Source: Bacillaceae bacterium
GTDB lineage: Bacteria > Bacillota > Bacilli > JACDOE01
Length of the DNA stretch: 64,000 nt
Assembly: GCA_017656255.1 (NCBI GenBank)
Contig: JACDOE010000001.1
Span: 747,205 to 811,204, forward strand
Direction of reading: 5' to 3'
Both the position numbers and the translations under genes were made by a program. The notes below the pieces were generated by a model. The model had not been told where the DNA came from, searched no databases, and saw only the letters and a program-made list of their open reading frames with translations. Below, one piece after another: positions 16,692 to 25,717 of the stretch. The stretch's first letter is position 1; the number at the start of each line of letters is the position of its first letter.

Positions 16692-18806
16692 GTGGATAAT
16701 GAGTTTGAAAAGTACCATCATTTGTTTAACCATAATCACAAAAATGATCCCGCATCCGGTAATGATCCCAGCCGGATCGCGATGAGAATTATTGAGAATA
16801 TGGACGAAGGGATTATGGTCACCAATCCCGAAGGTACCATTTTATCCGTCAATCCATCCTTTACCAGAACAACAGGTTACGAGTTTAACGAAGTGGTCGG
16901 AAAAACACCGCGCATCCTGCAATCCGGCAAACATGGCCTGTCCTTCTATCGAAAAATGTGGAAATCACTGAATCAAGAAGGATCCTGGGAGGGCGAGATC
17001 TGGAATAAACGTAAAAATGGTGAAATCTACCTTCAGTGGCTGCACATCAACTCCATTAAAGGAGAAGACGGGAACACCCTGTATTATGTTGCTTTCTTTT
17101 CTGATTTAACCAGTCAGCGCAACCAGGAGACGGAGCTCCTCCTTGCCACAAAAATTATTGAAAATACCATTGAAGGAGTGATGGTCACTGACCGTCACGG
17201 TCGGATTCTGTTCGTTAATCCCGCTTTTACCACGGTAACCGGATATTTACCGGATGAAGTGATCGGGCGTAACCCGCGCCTGTTACAATCGGGCAGACAC
17301 GATATCCGTTTTTATAAAGAAATGTGGCATCAAATCTTGCATCAGGGAAAATGGGAAGGTGAGATCTGGAATAAACGTAAAAACGGCGATGTCTATCCGG
17401 AATGGTTGAACATCAGTGCCGTGCATAACCCTGATGGGGAAGTCACTCACTATGTCGCTATTTTCAATGACATCACCGTGCGAAAACAGGCCGACCACCA
17501 ATTGCAAAGTTTAAAATACTATGATGCATTGACCGGATTGCCCAACCGTACCTATTTTGAAAAGATGCTCAACCGGGCTGCTGAAGAGACCATCAAACAT
17601 CAAAAACACCTGGCGGTTTTCTATATTGATCTGGATCGTTTCAAAAAGATTAATGACGCGTTCGGCCACACATTCGGAGACCGTTTGCTTCGCTCGGTTG
17701 CCGGAAGATTACAGGCATGTCTGACTGAACAGCATATGATGGCCCGGCTGGGTGGAGACGAATTTACAGCCATCCTGACCGATCTGGATTATCAATCAGA
17801 GGCTTTTAAAATCGCAGATAAAATGATCAGTGCCTTAACCCGTCCGTTCTTTATTGACCAGCAGGAATTATTTATATCGCCCAGTATCGGCATCTCTTTC
17901 TATTCCGGAGAATCTGACGATCTGGAACGTATACTTGAACATGCCGATACGGCCATGTCCCGAGCCAAACAACAGGGGGGCAACCAATATAGGGTGTATC
18001 AACAAGACATGGACACCACCAGTTACCATGATGTCAATCTGGAAACTGAATTTAGAAAATCCCTGAAACAGAATCACTTTTATGTCTACTACCAGCCGAA
18101 AATAGACTTATTAACGGGTGTGCTGATCGGTGCGGAAGCGCTGGTTCGCTGGAATCACCCGATTCACGGGCCGGTCTCTCCGCAGAATTTTATCGGTATC
18201 GCAGAAAGAAACGGTTTAATCGGACGTCTTGATGAATGGGTACTCGAATCCGCCTGCCGTCAGGCCCGAAAATGGCTGGATGCCGGCTTCCCGCCCATTT
18301 CCGTTTCCGTGAATCTGTCCGCCATAAAGTTAGAACAACACAATATAGTAGAAACCATTACGGATGTGCTGCACAGGACCGGACTACCACCGGAATATCT
18401 CGACCTTGAAATCACGGAGAGTTCCATCATTCAGAATATGGAATCTGCCACGGTGACACTGGAAAAATTGAAAAGCCTGAACATTAAGCTTTCGCTCGAT
18501 GATTTCGGTACCGGTTACTCTTCGTTAAGTTACTTGAGCCGACTGCCCATCGACATATTAAAAATAGACCAATCCTTTGTGAAAACACTGGATACCAATC
18601 AGAACAACGCCGCTATTGTAAAAGCGATCATTTCAATGGCACACAGTCTGGAATTGAAAGTGACAGCGGAAGGTGTGGAGAACGAGAAACAGCTGGCTTA
18701 TCTGAGAGAGTACCATTGTGATATCGGTCAGGGGTATTATTTTGACAGACCTTCCGAAAGCATTGAATTTGAAAAAACATGGCTCTCAAGGGGAAAATGG
18801 GCCTAA
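16692..18806 (+). CDS. PAS-PAS-GGDEF-EAL c-di-GMP turnover protein
   Basis: A 704-residue cytosolic protein with two PAS domains plus PAC motifs (about 28-140 and 152-262), a GGDEF domain with intact GGDEF (354-358) and an EAL domain with EAL (482-484), LEITES, DDFGTGYSSL and KIDQSFV all present. Cyclase and phosphodiesterase halves both look catalytically competent. The RxxD inhibitory I-site before GGDEF is absent. The two PAS units share ILQSG/LLQSG, FYKEMW-like and GEIWNKRKNG segments, including 23 identical bases, so they arose by recent internal duplication. GTG start seven bases after GAGGTG. A CRP/FNR-type site lies upstream. Confidence 0.95.
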   Translation: MDNEFEKYHHLFNHNHKNDPASGNDPSRIAMRIIENMDEGIMVTNPEGTILSVNPSFTRTTGYEFNEVVGKTPRILQSGKHGLSFYRKMWKSLNQEGSWEGEIWNKRKNGEIYLQWLHINSIKGEDGNTLYYVAFFSDLTSQRNQETELLLATKIIENTIEGVMVTDRHGRILFVNPAFTTVTGYLPDEVIGRNPRLLQSGRHDIRFYKEMWHQILHQGKWEGEIWNKRKNGDVYPEWLNISAVHNPDGEVTHYVAIFNDITVRKQADHQLQSLKYYDALTGLPNRTYFEKMLNRAAEETIKHQKHLAVFYIDLDRFKKINDAFGHTFGDRLLRSVAGRLQACLTEQHMMARLGGDEFTAILTDLDYQSEAFKIADKMISALTRPFFIDQQELFISPSIGISFYSGESDDLERILEHADTAMSRAKQQGGNQYRVYQQDMDTTSYHDVNLETEFRKSLKQNHFYVYYQPKIDLLTGVLIGAEALVRWNHPIHGPVSPQNFIGIAERNGLIGRLDEWVLESACRQARKWLDAGFPPISVSVNLSAIKLEQHNIVETITDVLHRTGLPPEYLDLEITESSIIQNMESATVTLEKLKSLNIKLSLDDFGTGYSSLSYLSRLPIDILKIDQSFVKTLDTNQNNAAIVKAIISMAHSLELKVTAEGVENEKQLAYLREYHCDIGQGYYFDRPSESIEFEKTWLSRGKWA

Positions 18807-18871
18807 AGACACCAGGTGTATGATCGGGTATGACAGGCGAAAATGCATGAAACTAATCGGAGGGATCAAAA

Positions 18872-19285
18872 GTGGAATACCCGGACTTATATGTGCGTTT
18901 TATCTATTATTTTAATGTCGACCGTGATTATTATGAATGTCATGAAGTGATGGAAGAACTCTGGCTTGAGGAAGGACGCAACCCGCTGTATCAGGGATTA
19001 TTGCAGGTTGCCGTGGGCCTCTATCATTTCCAGAATCAGAATGTTTCCGGCGCCATCAAACTGATGGAAGCCGCTCTTGAAAAACTGGAGGATTTCCCCG
19101 ATGAGGCGATGGGAATTGATCTTGGACGTTTAACCCGTGAAACGGCTGCCTATCTCTCAAAATTACATCATTACGAACAATCCCCTTTCCCCTTTTATGA
19201 TCTTGACATTCTAATTAAGGACCCGCATCTTCAGGCGAAGGTGGAAGAATGTAAAAACAAACACCGGGACTCATACAACTCCTGA
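18872..19285 (+). CDS. DUF309-family protein
   Basis: The 137-residue all-helical protein carries the DUF309 signature YYECHEVMEELWLEEG (about 20-35) and the GLLQVAVGLYHFQNQN segment that follows. The histidine and acidic residues suggest a metal-linked helical bundle, but no activity is known. GTG start with GGAGGG seven bases upstream. It follows the GGDEF/EAL gene by 65 bases on the same strand, so the two may be cotranscribed, and it ends just before a long hairpin at 19295-19319. Confidence 0.9.
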   Translation: MEYPDLYVRFIYYFNVDRDYYECHEVMEELWLEEGRNPLYQGLLQVAVGLYHFQNQNVSGAIKLMEAALEKLEDFPDEAMGIDLGRLTRETAAYLSKLHHYEQSPFPFYDLDILIKDPHLQAKVEECKNKHRDSYNS

Positions 19286-19294
19286 ACAGAAAAT

Positions 19295-19319
19295 CCCCTG
19301 CCTCATCTTGAGGCAGGGG
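19295..19319. terminator. Hairpin between convergent DUF309 and yraN genes
   Basis: CCCCTGCCTCA / TGAGGCAGGGG forms an 11-base perfect stem with a three-base loop. The T run is weak on both strands (ATTTTCTG on the minus strand), so termination efficiency is uncertain. The stretch 19320-19426 holds nothing else recognisable. Confidence 0.6.
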
Positions 19320-19426
19320 CAATGAAGGAGGAGTCTTAACGTCGAGTACATCATTATCATACGTGTATGAGTCTCGTTTAGATGTAGGACAGATACCCTT
19401 TTTGTAGCCCAAATTCCGGCGGCAGA

Positions 19427-19780
19427 TCAGAAGGCTGCCACAATATGTTCAAGTCTTATGGTTGACCCGATGAAGACCGATATCACATCAAACCGAACGG
19501 GGTGCTGGTACAGATGCTTCCGGTACAGATAATAACGGGCAACCTGCCTGATTTTATTCTGTTTGCGAAAGCCCACCGATTCGGCTCCTGTTCCTCCGTA
19601 TTTCGTGGTTCGGGTTCGTACCTCAACGAACACAATGGTTGCGTTTAGACTGGCCACAATATCAATTTCACCGAAACGCGTCCGGTAATTTTGTTCGATG
19701 ATCTGATATCCTTTTTGCTGTAAAAAACGGACTGCCAGATTCTCTCCTTTTCGTCCCGTCTGAAGCCGTTCCTGACTCAC
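19427..19780 (-). CDS. YraN/UPF0102-family endonuclease-like protein
   Basis: The 117-residue protein has the restriction-endonuclease-like core: RTRFGEIDIVA followed by IVFVEVRTR (E-x-D...ExR pattern), near residues 33-58. YraN is found across bacteria, often near rnhB, dprA and comM homologues, and its role is undetermined. The start overlaps the stop of the preceding FlhB-like gene by four bases, indicating translational coupling in a ylqG-flhB2-yraN unit. Confidence 0.92.
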   Translation of the reverse strand: MSQERLQTGRKGENLAVRFLQQKGYQIIEQNYRTRFGEIDIVASLNATIVFVEVRTRTTKYGGTGAESVGFRKQNKIRQVARYYLYRKHLYQHPVRFDVISVFIGSTIRLEHIVAAF

Positions 19781-20064
19781 TTTCCGTAATCCTTTGCTTT
19801 CTGGTCGGCACGGTAAATGAAAGCCATCACTTCCGCCACTACCTGGTAGAGTTCCGGTGGAATCTGCCGGTTTAAATCTATCTGTGACAGGACTTCAACC
19901 AGAGAAGGGTCTTCCTGGACCGGAATATTATGTTCCTCAGCCAGGTGTAAAATTTTTTGCGCCACATGCCCTTTTCCTTTCCCGACCACGACAGGAGCCT
20001 CATCCTCCCCCGGGTTATAACGCATGGCAACAGCCCTTTTTATATCTGCTCGCTGATCTGTCAT
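19777..20064 (-). CDS. FlhB C-terminal-domain homologue (YlqH type)
   Basis: A 95-residue stand-alone version of the cytoplasmic domain of FlhB/YscU, with AVAMRYNPGEDEAPVVVGKG and VAQKILHLAEEHNIPV in family order. The autocleavage NPTH loop of true FlhB is replaced by NPGE, so self-cleavage is not expected. No membrane domain is present. It overlaps both neighbours by four bases and pairs with a FliK-like partner (ylqG), as in Bacillus. The role of this pair outside the main flagellar operon is unknown. Confidence 0.9.
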   Translation of the reverse strand: MTDQRADIKRAVAMRYNPGEDEAPVVVGKGKGHVAQKILHLAEEHNIPVQEDPSLVEVLSQIDLNRQIPPELYQVVAEVMAFIYRADQKAKDYGK

Positions 20065-21908
20065 ATGCGGATGTCCACCCCCTGATAACTGGAAAAGCTG
20101 TAAGGATTCGAACCTTGAGCGATATGCGTTGCCTGCTCCGGATCCCTGAATTTATGTTGAATGGATACCAGTTGATACCCCTCTTTTTTTAGATTTTCTT
20201 CCAGAGCTTTCTGTTCGTCACGAATCAGATTTTCTATCCTTGAAGCCTGCTCCTGATCATGTTCCGTATAGATCTTCATCGTCACTTGTTTGTTGACGAT
20301 CTGGACATCCATTACCGTCTCACCGAGATGTTCCATATCTAGATGAAATAACATCCGGCAGTTTTCCGGATCCACCCCGCCATTTTTTGTCTGTCTGGAT
20401 TCCATCTGGACGGTTGCCTGATTGCCGTCTCCAAAGAAAAAGGGGATCTGCAGAAGCAGTTGTATGATCGCCTGATCCTGTGACTGATGCATCATAAGCT
20501 GCTGGCCGGTAATATGATTTAACAGGTTCTGTGAACTTTCCCTGAGAGAGACGGGAATATCGGCATCGGACTGAACCAGTTTCAGTAACAGATGCTTCAC
20601 ATTTTCCTTCATATGCGGGTCAGTCTGAAGTTGCATCCTGCCAGTTTCCCCTGTCGGTTCACCCATTTGCAGCATCGACATCCGCAACAGATTTTTTTCA
20701 TGTTCCATTCCCAGTTCCTGATAAAAAGATTTAATCACGGGTTCTTTCCCTGAATGGGAGGCTACTTTCGCACCCTCAATTGGCGATAAGGCAGGGGTGG
20801 GATTTTCCGTTCTCCTCCCTTCACTGACGAAAGGATCCGGGTCCCGATGGTAACCTGACAAGAGTTGAAATAACCGCCCCACCCATTCGACAGGGCGCGT
20901 CCCGGAACCCGTCACGGCGGGAGCATGATCACTCGTTTGCCCAATCCTATTTGTCTGCGTGTTGTCGCTGGTCCCCGGTACAATCGGCGGGAGAGATCCC
21001 ATCTGGTATGCGGATTTTTCAGCCTGTCCCGTCGTGTGATGGTTCGGGCCGCTTACTCCCTGTTTGCCTGTCTGTTCATGTACCTGTCCGTAGACAACAA
21101 CGGGTTGTGTCGGTTCGCCACGTCCTGCCGTTGACGAAAGACGTGCATAAGTGGAGGGAGCAGATTGACCCTCAGGCTGTTTCATCACGCCCCGTTCAGC
21201 TGACATGACCTGTTCCCCCGGGTGATGGGTGACGGTCGACACCTGACCGGCTGCGGGTGGACGAGATTCTGGCTGAAAAAGTCCGCTCTCCTCACCCCTT
21301 TGCCCGGAAAGCACGCCACTTGACGTCAAAAAGGATCGGGCTTCTTTCAGCCAGTGATCGACCTGTTGCTGAAACCCTCCCCCATGCAAAAAAGTGTGAA
21401 GCGCCTGCATTGTACCACCGGTTAAAGGAAGCTCCCTCTGTAATGCCATTAAAAGGGTCTGTTTCGTTTGTAGCGAAATTCCCTGATCCCGAAAAACGGT
21501 GGCAATCTGCTGAATCCGTTCTTTCGTAACCGGAATCTGTTCCTGAATCATAAAATCCAGAACCGTCCTGTTCAATTTATTATCGGGAAGGGAAAAAACT
21601 TTCAGCAGACCCTCGGTCGTAGGTTCCGGTAACTTGTGATGCGTAGTATTTCGTCCTGGATGCTCAACCACGCGTAACGTAACCGGTGTCGTCCCCGGCT
21701 GAACCTGCATCCAGGCCTGCTGGCCCACCTGTAGCGGAGCCTGCAGAACAGCATGTATCGTTAAACCGCCGATTCGGACCTGAGCGGTATTCTGTGGCAG
21801 TAATTTAAGTACAGTACCTTTAAATATCTGTCCGGGAATCAGTCTGATTTTCCCTTCAGAAGATTGCAAGTGTTGAAGTAGTCCGGTCAAAACGGAAGAT
21901 GAAAACAT
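20061..21908 (-). CDS. FliK-like hook-length-control-related protein (YlqG type)
   Basis: A 615-residue protein. The N-terminal part (about 25-85) contains a beta-rich GQIFKGTVLKLLPQNTAQVR segment. A long low-complexity linker rich in Gln, Gly, Pro, Thr and Ser (about 195-400) follows. The last 110 residues resemble a FliK/Flg_hook C-terminal domain (MLFHLDMEHLGETVMDVQIV, then QVTMKIYTEHD). This layout resembles hook-length regulators, and the next gene encodes an FlhB C-domain homologue, the known partner of FliK. No signal peptide. A weak SigD-like sequence (TAAA, 17 bases, GCCGAAAA) lies upstream near 21950-21980. Confidence 0.75.
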   Translation of the reverse strand: MFSSSVLTGLLQHLQSSEGKIRLIPGQIFKGTVLKLLPQNTAQVRIGGLTIHAVLQAPLQVGQQAWMQVQPGTTPVTLRVVEHPGRNTTHHKLPEPTTEGLLKVFSLPDNKLNRTVLDFMIQEQIPVTKERIQQIATVFRDQGISLQTKQTLLMALQRELPLTGGTMQALHTFLHGGGFQQQVDHWLKEARSFLTSSGVLSGQRGEESGLFQPESRPPAAGQVSTVTHHPGEQVMSAERGVMKQPEGQSAPSTYARLSSTAGRGEPTQPVVVYGQVHEQTGKQGVSGPNHHTTGQAEKSAYQMGSLPPIVPGTSDNTQTNRIGQTSDHAPAVTGSGTRPVEWVGRLFQLLSGYHRDPDPFVSEGRRTENPTPALSPIEGAKVASHSGKEPVIKSFYQELGMEHEKNLLRMSMLQMGEPTGETGRMQLQTDPHMKENVKHLLLKLVQSDADIPVSLRESSQNLLNHITGQQLMMHQSQDQAIIQLLLQIPFFFGDGNQATVQMESRQTKNGGVDPENCRMLFHLDMEHLGETVMDVQIVNKQVTMKIYTEHDQEQASRIENLIRDEQKALEENLKKEGYQLVSIQHKFRDPEQATHIAQGSNPYSFSSYQGVDIRI

Positions 21909-22011
21909 GCGGACACACCCCTTTATCTATGATCAGGTGCCTTTAATACTATTTTCGGCAGGATCCCCCCTAATCCTTTATCAATTTCTTGCAATACAGA
22001 CCAGGACAAAT

Positions 22012-22045
22012 AAAAAACCCGTGCCTGTTTGATGGCAGGCCGGGG
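22012..22045 (-). terminator. Rho-independent terminator after rnhB
   Basis: On the minus strand, CCCCGGCCTGCC pairs with GGCACGGG-type bases around a short loop and is followed by TTTTTTAT. It sits 22 bases past the rnhB stop. Confidence 0.8.
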
Positions 22046-22066
22046 TGATCCAATCGCTGAACCCGG

Positions 22067-22849
22067 TCAGATCATATCGGAAACCGGTTTGAAACTGCGC
22101 CGGTGAATAGGGGTCGGACCATATTTCTTTAAGGCTTCATAATGATTCGGGGTGCCATATCCCACATTTTGATCAAAACCATACTCCGGATACTGCTTTG
22201 CATATTCCGCCATCATTCGGTCCCGGGTAACTTTGGCCACAATTGAAGCCGCTGCGATGGAGACACTTTTTCCATCTCCGCCGATGACCGGTACCTGATC
22301 AAGTTGAAGGTCCGGAATGGTCACAGCATCATTTAACGTGATCTCAGGCTGTGGATCCAGGGCGAGCACGGCTTCTTTCATCGCGCGCAGGCTGGCCTGA
22401 TAAATGTTAATCTCATCGATCACTGCCACACTGGAAACACCGGTGGCGACAGCTACCGCTTTATCCATAATCTCCACATAATAAGCATCACGAAGGGATG
22501 GGGGAACCTGTTTCGAATCATTTAAACCGGGCAAATAGAAATCCCGGGGAAGAATGACCGCAGCTGCCACAACAGGTCCGGCGATGGGGCCTCTCCCTAC
22601 CTCATCGACACCGGCGATTCTTTGATAGTTCTGGGAATATAAATTTTGTTCGAGACGTGTCATCCGATCCCATTGATCCCTCAATTTTTGCTGGCGTTCC
22701 TGCTGCTTTTTTACCTTCTCTGCCAGTCGCCGGATACCGGCCCGGCTGTCCTGTTCCAGTTGCTCAAGCAAGTCCTCTGTAAGTTCTTCCGATTGGTCCT
22801 TCAACCAGTTTTCAACTTCCTGAATCGTCATCTTATGTAAATCCATCAA
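22067..22849 (-). CDS. rnhB: Ribonuclease HII
   Basis: RNase HII removes ribonucleotides and RNA primers from RNA-DNA hybrids. The 260-residue protein has the metal-binding IAGVDEVGRGPIAG (Asp82, Glu83), LNDSKQ and the later NDAVTIPD and AAASIVAKVTRD segments. The 75-residue N-terminal extension, helical and acidic, is normal for Bacillus RnhB. It follows rbgA by 22 bases on the same strand and ends before a terminator. Confidence 0.96.
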   Translation of the reverse strand: MMDLHKMTIQEVENWLKDQSEELTEDLLEQLEQDSRAGIRRLAEKVKKQQERQQKLRDQWDRMTRLEQNLYSQNYQRIAGVDEVGRGPIAGPVVAAAVILPRDFYLPGLNDSKQVPPSLRDAYYVEIMDKAVAVATGVSSVAVIDEINIYQASLRAMKEAVLALDPQPEITLNDAVTIPDLQLDQVPVIGGDGKSVSIAAASIVAKVTRDRMMAEYAKQYPEYGFDQNVGYGTPNHYEALKKYGPTPIHRRSFKPVSDMI

Positions 22850-22871
22850 ACTCTCCTCTCCCGGCTAACGT

Positions 22872-23774
22872 TTAACGGGGTGGTTCGGGTGTTTCAGGAG
22901 CAAAATCTTCATAATGAAAAGGGTCATCCGGCCGCTCCAGGGAAATCGCCCCGATCTTGCCGGATCGGAATTCCCTCAACAGGATTTCGGCGGTTTTTTC
23001 ATAATCGATGACACCACCACTTCGCAAACACCCTCTTTTTGTGCCGATCAATTCCAGTAATTCAACAGGGCTGTCCGGGATTTCGTCAATTTTAAAACGC
23101 TGTTTAACCGCATCCGCATAGTGAAACTTCAAATATGCCGCCAGGTATAAGGCAACTTCTTCAAGATCGATAATCTCATCTTTAATGGCACCACTGGCAG
23201 CCAGACGCAATCCGACCATTTTGTCTTCAAATTTTGGCCATAAAATGCCCGGTGTATCCAGCAGTTCCAGCTGTTTGCCGATTTTCACCCACTGTTGATG
23301 ACGGGTGACGGCCGGCCGATCTCCGGTTCGGGCCACTTTTCTCCCTGCCATCCGGTTGATCAGAGATGATTTGCCGACGTTGGGTATCCCCAGAATCATC
23401 GTCCGAACCGCTCTTCCGGCGATCCCTTTTTTCTTTCGCCTGTCCATTTTGTCCTGTACAGCTTCCTGTGTCAGCCGGGCAAGCTGTGAGATCCCCTTTC
23501 CATTCAGGGCATCCACGGGAACCGCCTGCCGGTCTTCACTTTGAAAGCGGTCCACCCAGGCCCGGGTAATCCCGGGATCGGCCAGATCACTTTTATTCAG
23601 AACAATCACGCGGGGCTTGTCCTGAACCACCTCATCAATGACCGGATTTCGGCTGGACATGGGCAACCTGGCATCCAGAAGTTCAATCACCACATCCACC
23701 AGTTTCAATTTCTCCTGTATTTGTCTGCGAGCCTTCGCCATATGTCCCGGAAACCACTGGATACTCATCGACAC
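22872..23774 (-). CDS. rbgA: Ribosome biogenesis GTPase RbgA (YlqF)
   Basis: RbgA is a circularly permuted GTPase that drives late assembly of the 50S subunit. The 300-residue protein opens with QWFPGHMAKA, has G4 NKSD (60-63) before G1 GIPNVGKSSLIN (about 128-139) and G3 DTPG, which proves the permuted order, and ends with the C-terminal RNA-binding domain. The PGH segment supplies the catalytic His. It lies 17 bases after lepB and 22 before rnhB, as in Bacillus. Confidence 0.96.
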   Translation of the reverse strand: MSMSIQWFPGHMAKARRQIQEKLKLVDVVIELLDARLPMSSRNPVIDEVVQDKPRVIVLNKSDLADPGITRAWVDRFQSEDRQAVPVDALNGKGISQLARLTQEAVQDKMDRRKKKGIAGRAVRTMILGIPNVGKSSLINRMAGRKVARTGDRPAVTRHQQWVKIGKQLELLDTPGILWPKFEDKMVGLRLAASGAIKDEIIDLEEVALYLAAYLKFHYADAVKQRFKIDEIPDSPVELLELIGTKRGCLRSGGVIDYEKTAEILLREFRSGKIGAISLERPDDPFHYEDFAPETPEPPR

Positions 23775-23791
23775 TCACCCACCTGTTCATT

Positions 23792-24358
23792 TTAATGCAG
23801 CATTCGAATAGACGAAAACGGCCAGAAAACCAGATCAGCACGCCCGACAACCCGGTCCATTTCAATGGTTCCAATATCCCGGCTGTCGTCACTGACCGGA
23901 CGATTATCTCCCATCACAAACAGCTTGTCTTGCGGAACTTTGACCGGACCGAAATCTTCCGTCCAGCTCATCCCCTGTCTCTGATACTGATCCTTCTCCG
24001 TTATTATGTATGGTTCTTTCACAATTTTTCCGTTAATATACAACGTATCGTCCCGAACTTCAACCGTCTCACCCGGTAGTCCGATGACGCGTTTGATGTA
24101 ATCTTTGTCATGGGCATAATGAAAGACAATAATATCTCCACGCTCAGGCTCGCCAAACCAGTAGGCGACCTGATTGACGATCAGTTTTTCTCCGTGCTTC
24201 AGGTTGGGAAGCATCGACACCCCGTCGACAACAAAAGGAGCAAACAAAAACGATCGTATAAAAAGAGCCAGAGCCAGGGCGATCACAAGTGATTTACCCC
24301 ATTCCAGCCACTCATTTTTACGCGTGATTTTCTGCGAATCAGACCCCATATCAGTCAT
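23792..24358 (-). CDS. lepB: Signal peptidase I
   Basis: Type I signal peptidase cleaves signal peptides outside the membrane. The 188-residue product has a single N-terminal transmembrane segment (about 22-40), catalytic Ser48 in DGVSMLP and Lys89 in DYIKRVIGLPGE, followed by GDNRPVSDDSR. The ATG at 24358 is preferred because GGAGAG lies eight bases upstream; a GTG nine bases earlier is too close to that site. It sits between rplS and rbgA, as in Bacillales. Confidence 0.95.
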   Translation of the reverse strand: MTDMGSDSQKITRKNEWLEWGKSLVIALALALFIRSFLFAPFVVDGVSMLPNLKHGEKLIVNQVAYWFGEPERGDIIVFHYAHDKDYIKRVIGLPGETVEVRDDTLYINGKIVKEPYIITEKDQYQRQGMSWTEDFGPVKVPQDKLFVMGDNRPVSDDSRDIGTIEMDRVVGRADLVFWPFSSIRMLH

Positions 24359-24399
24359 GATGCACACTCTCCTTACAGGCAGTAACTCAGTAAACCGCC

Positions 24400-24437
24400 C
24401 CTAAAATCAAGAAAAGGGACTTGATAACCAAGCCCCT
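24400..24437 (-). terminator. Terminator after rplS
   Basis: Minus strand: AGGGGCTTG / CAAGTCCCT hairpin (one G-U pair) followed by TTTTCTTGATTTT, just past the rplS stop. Confidence 0.65.
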
Positions 24438-24449
24438 CCCTGCCTGAAT

Positions 24450-24797
24450 TTAACGGCGTGCTTCGCGGATTCTCGCAGCTTTACCGACACGGTCGCGAAT
24501 ATAATACAATTTGGACCGGCGTACGCGCCCTTTACGTACCACTTCAATTTTATCCACTTTGGGTGAATGAAGCGGAAAAGTACGCTCAACCCCTACACCG
24601 GAAGACATTTTGCGTACGGTGTAAGTTTCGCTGATTCCGGAACCACGGCGCTTAATCACAACACCTTCAAATACCTGAATACGTTCCCGCTGACCTTCGA
24701 TAACTTTAACATGAACACGAACCGTGTCCCCCGGACGAAAATCGGGAATATCCTTCTTCAGGTAATCCTGCTGGATGTTACGGATAATTTCGTTCAA
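24450..24797 (-). CDS. rplS: 50S ribosomal protein L19
   Basis: L19 lies at the 30S-50S interface. The 115-residue product contains the family core [24 protein letters not shown] and [17 protein letters not shown]. The start is TTG at 24797, eight bases after GGAGGG; this gives the standard L19 length, while a longer frame from 24845 would add non-family residues. It has its own promoter and a leader that resembles the L19 leader of other Bacillota. Confidence 0.97.
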   Translation of the reverse strand: MNEIIRNIQQDYLKKDIPDFRPGDTVRVHVKVIEGQRERIQVFEGVVIKRRGSGISETYTVRKMSSGVGVERTFPLHSPKVDKIEVVRKGRVRRSKLYYIRDRVGKAARIREARR

Positions 24798-24952
24798 CGA
24801 AATTCCCTCCTTCCTTACCAAACGTTCATGCCCTATTTGAAGCACCTGACCCGATCAAACAGCCATCGCTTCACCATAAGCAGCGGAACGTTGTAATCAA
24901 AACGGCATCACGCCACAACGAACATTTTAGCATAACTGCTGGATAAATACAA
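24798..24952 (-). promoter_or_regulatory. rplS promoter and leader (L19-leader candidate)
   Basis: Minus strand: TTGTAT (24947-24952), 17-base spacer, TAAAAT (24924-24929) gives a good SigA promoter between trmD and rplS. The resulting untranslated leader of about 115 bases contains complementary segments (CGTTCC..., ATGAACG) before the ribosome binding site. Bacillota rplS genes commonly carry a structured L19 leader used for autoregulation. Family membership here is inferred from position and length, not from a model match. Confidence 0.55.
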
Positions 24953-24959
24953 CAAAATT

Positions 24960-25706
24960 TCAGTTTTGCTTTTCTTCCTTTTTGACTTCTTCAAGCAGTT
25001 TCTGCATGGGTTCGGTCAGTTCCATTTCCTTAAGCAAATCAGGGCGGCGAAGATAAGTCCGTCGAAGGGATTCTTTCAGTCGCCAGGTCTCGATATTTTC
25101 ATGGTGTCCCGATAAAAGTACATCGGGAACCTGCCATCCCCTGAACTCGGCGGGACGGGTATAATGGGGGTGTTCGAGCAACCCGTTTTGAAAGGAGTCA
25201 GTCCGGGCTGACTGTTCATTCCCCAGGGCTCCCGGAAGTAGCCTGACCACACTGTCGATTACGACCAGCGCCGGCAGTTCCCCACCCGTTAGCACATAAT
25301 CTCCGATGGAAATTTCATCAGTGACGAGATGTTCCCTGATACGCTCATCATAACCTTCATAATGACCGCAGATGAAAATCAGATGCTCTTCTTCGGCCAG
25401 CCTTTCCGCCTTAGACTGGTTATACGGATCCCCCTGTGGTGTCATCAAGATGATCCGGGGTGAGCGAGACCCGGTACCATCAACGATGTGTTCCACGGCT
25501 GAGAAAATAGGTTCCGGTTTCAGAACCATCCCTCCGCCACCGCCATACGGGGTATCATCCACCTGACCGTGCTTGTTTCCGCTGAAATCCCGAAAGTTGG
25601 TCAAATGGTATTCAACAATTCCTTTCTCCCGGGCTTTTCCAAGAATACTGGATTGAAGAACGGCATCAACCATTTCCGGGAACAGAGTCAAAACATCAAT
25701 TCTCAT
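24960..25706 (-). CDS. trmD: tRNA (guanine-N1)-methyltransferase
   Basis: TrmD methylates G37 of tRNAs to prevent frameshifting. The 248-residue SPOUT protein has the start [24 protein letters not shown], and the knot region [14 protein letters not shown] and [20 protein letters not shown]. It lies 11 bases after rimM on the same strand. The usual rimM-trmD-rplS order is kept, although rplS also has its own promoter. Confidence 0.97.
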   Translation of the reverse strand: MRIDVLTLFPEMVDAVLQSSILGKAREKGIVEYHLTNFRDFSGNKHGQVDDTPYGGGGGMVLKPEPIFSAVEHIVDGTGSRSPRIILMTPQGDPYNQSKAERLAEEEHLIFICGHYEGYDERIREHLVTDEISIGDYVLTGGELPALVVIDSVVRLLPGALGNEQSARTDSFQNGLLEHPHYTRPAEFRGWQVPDVLLSGHHENIETWRLKESLRRTYLRRPDLLKEMELTEPMQKLLEEVKKEEKQN

Positions 25707-25717
25707 GGCAGTCCCTC

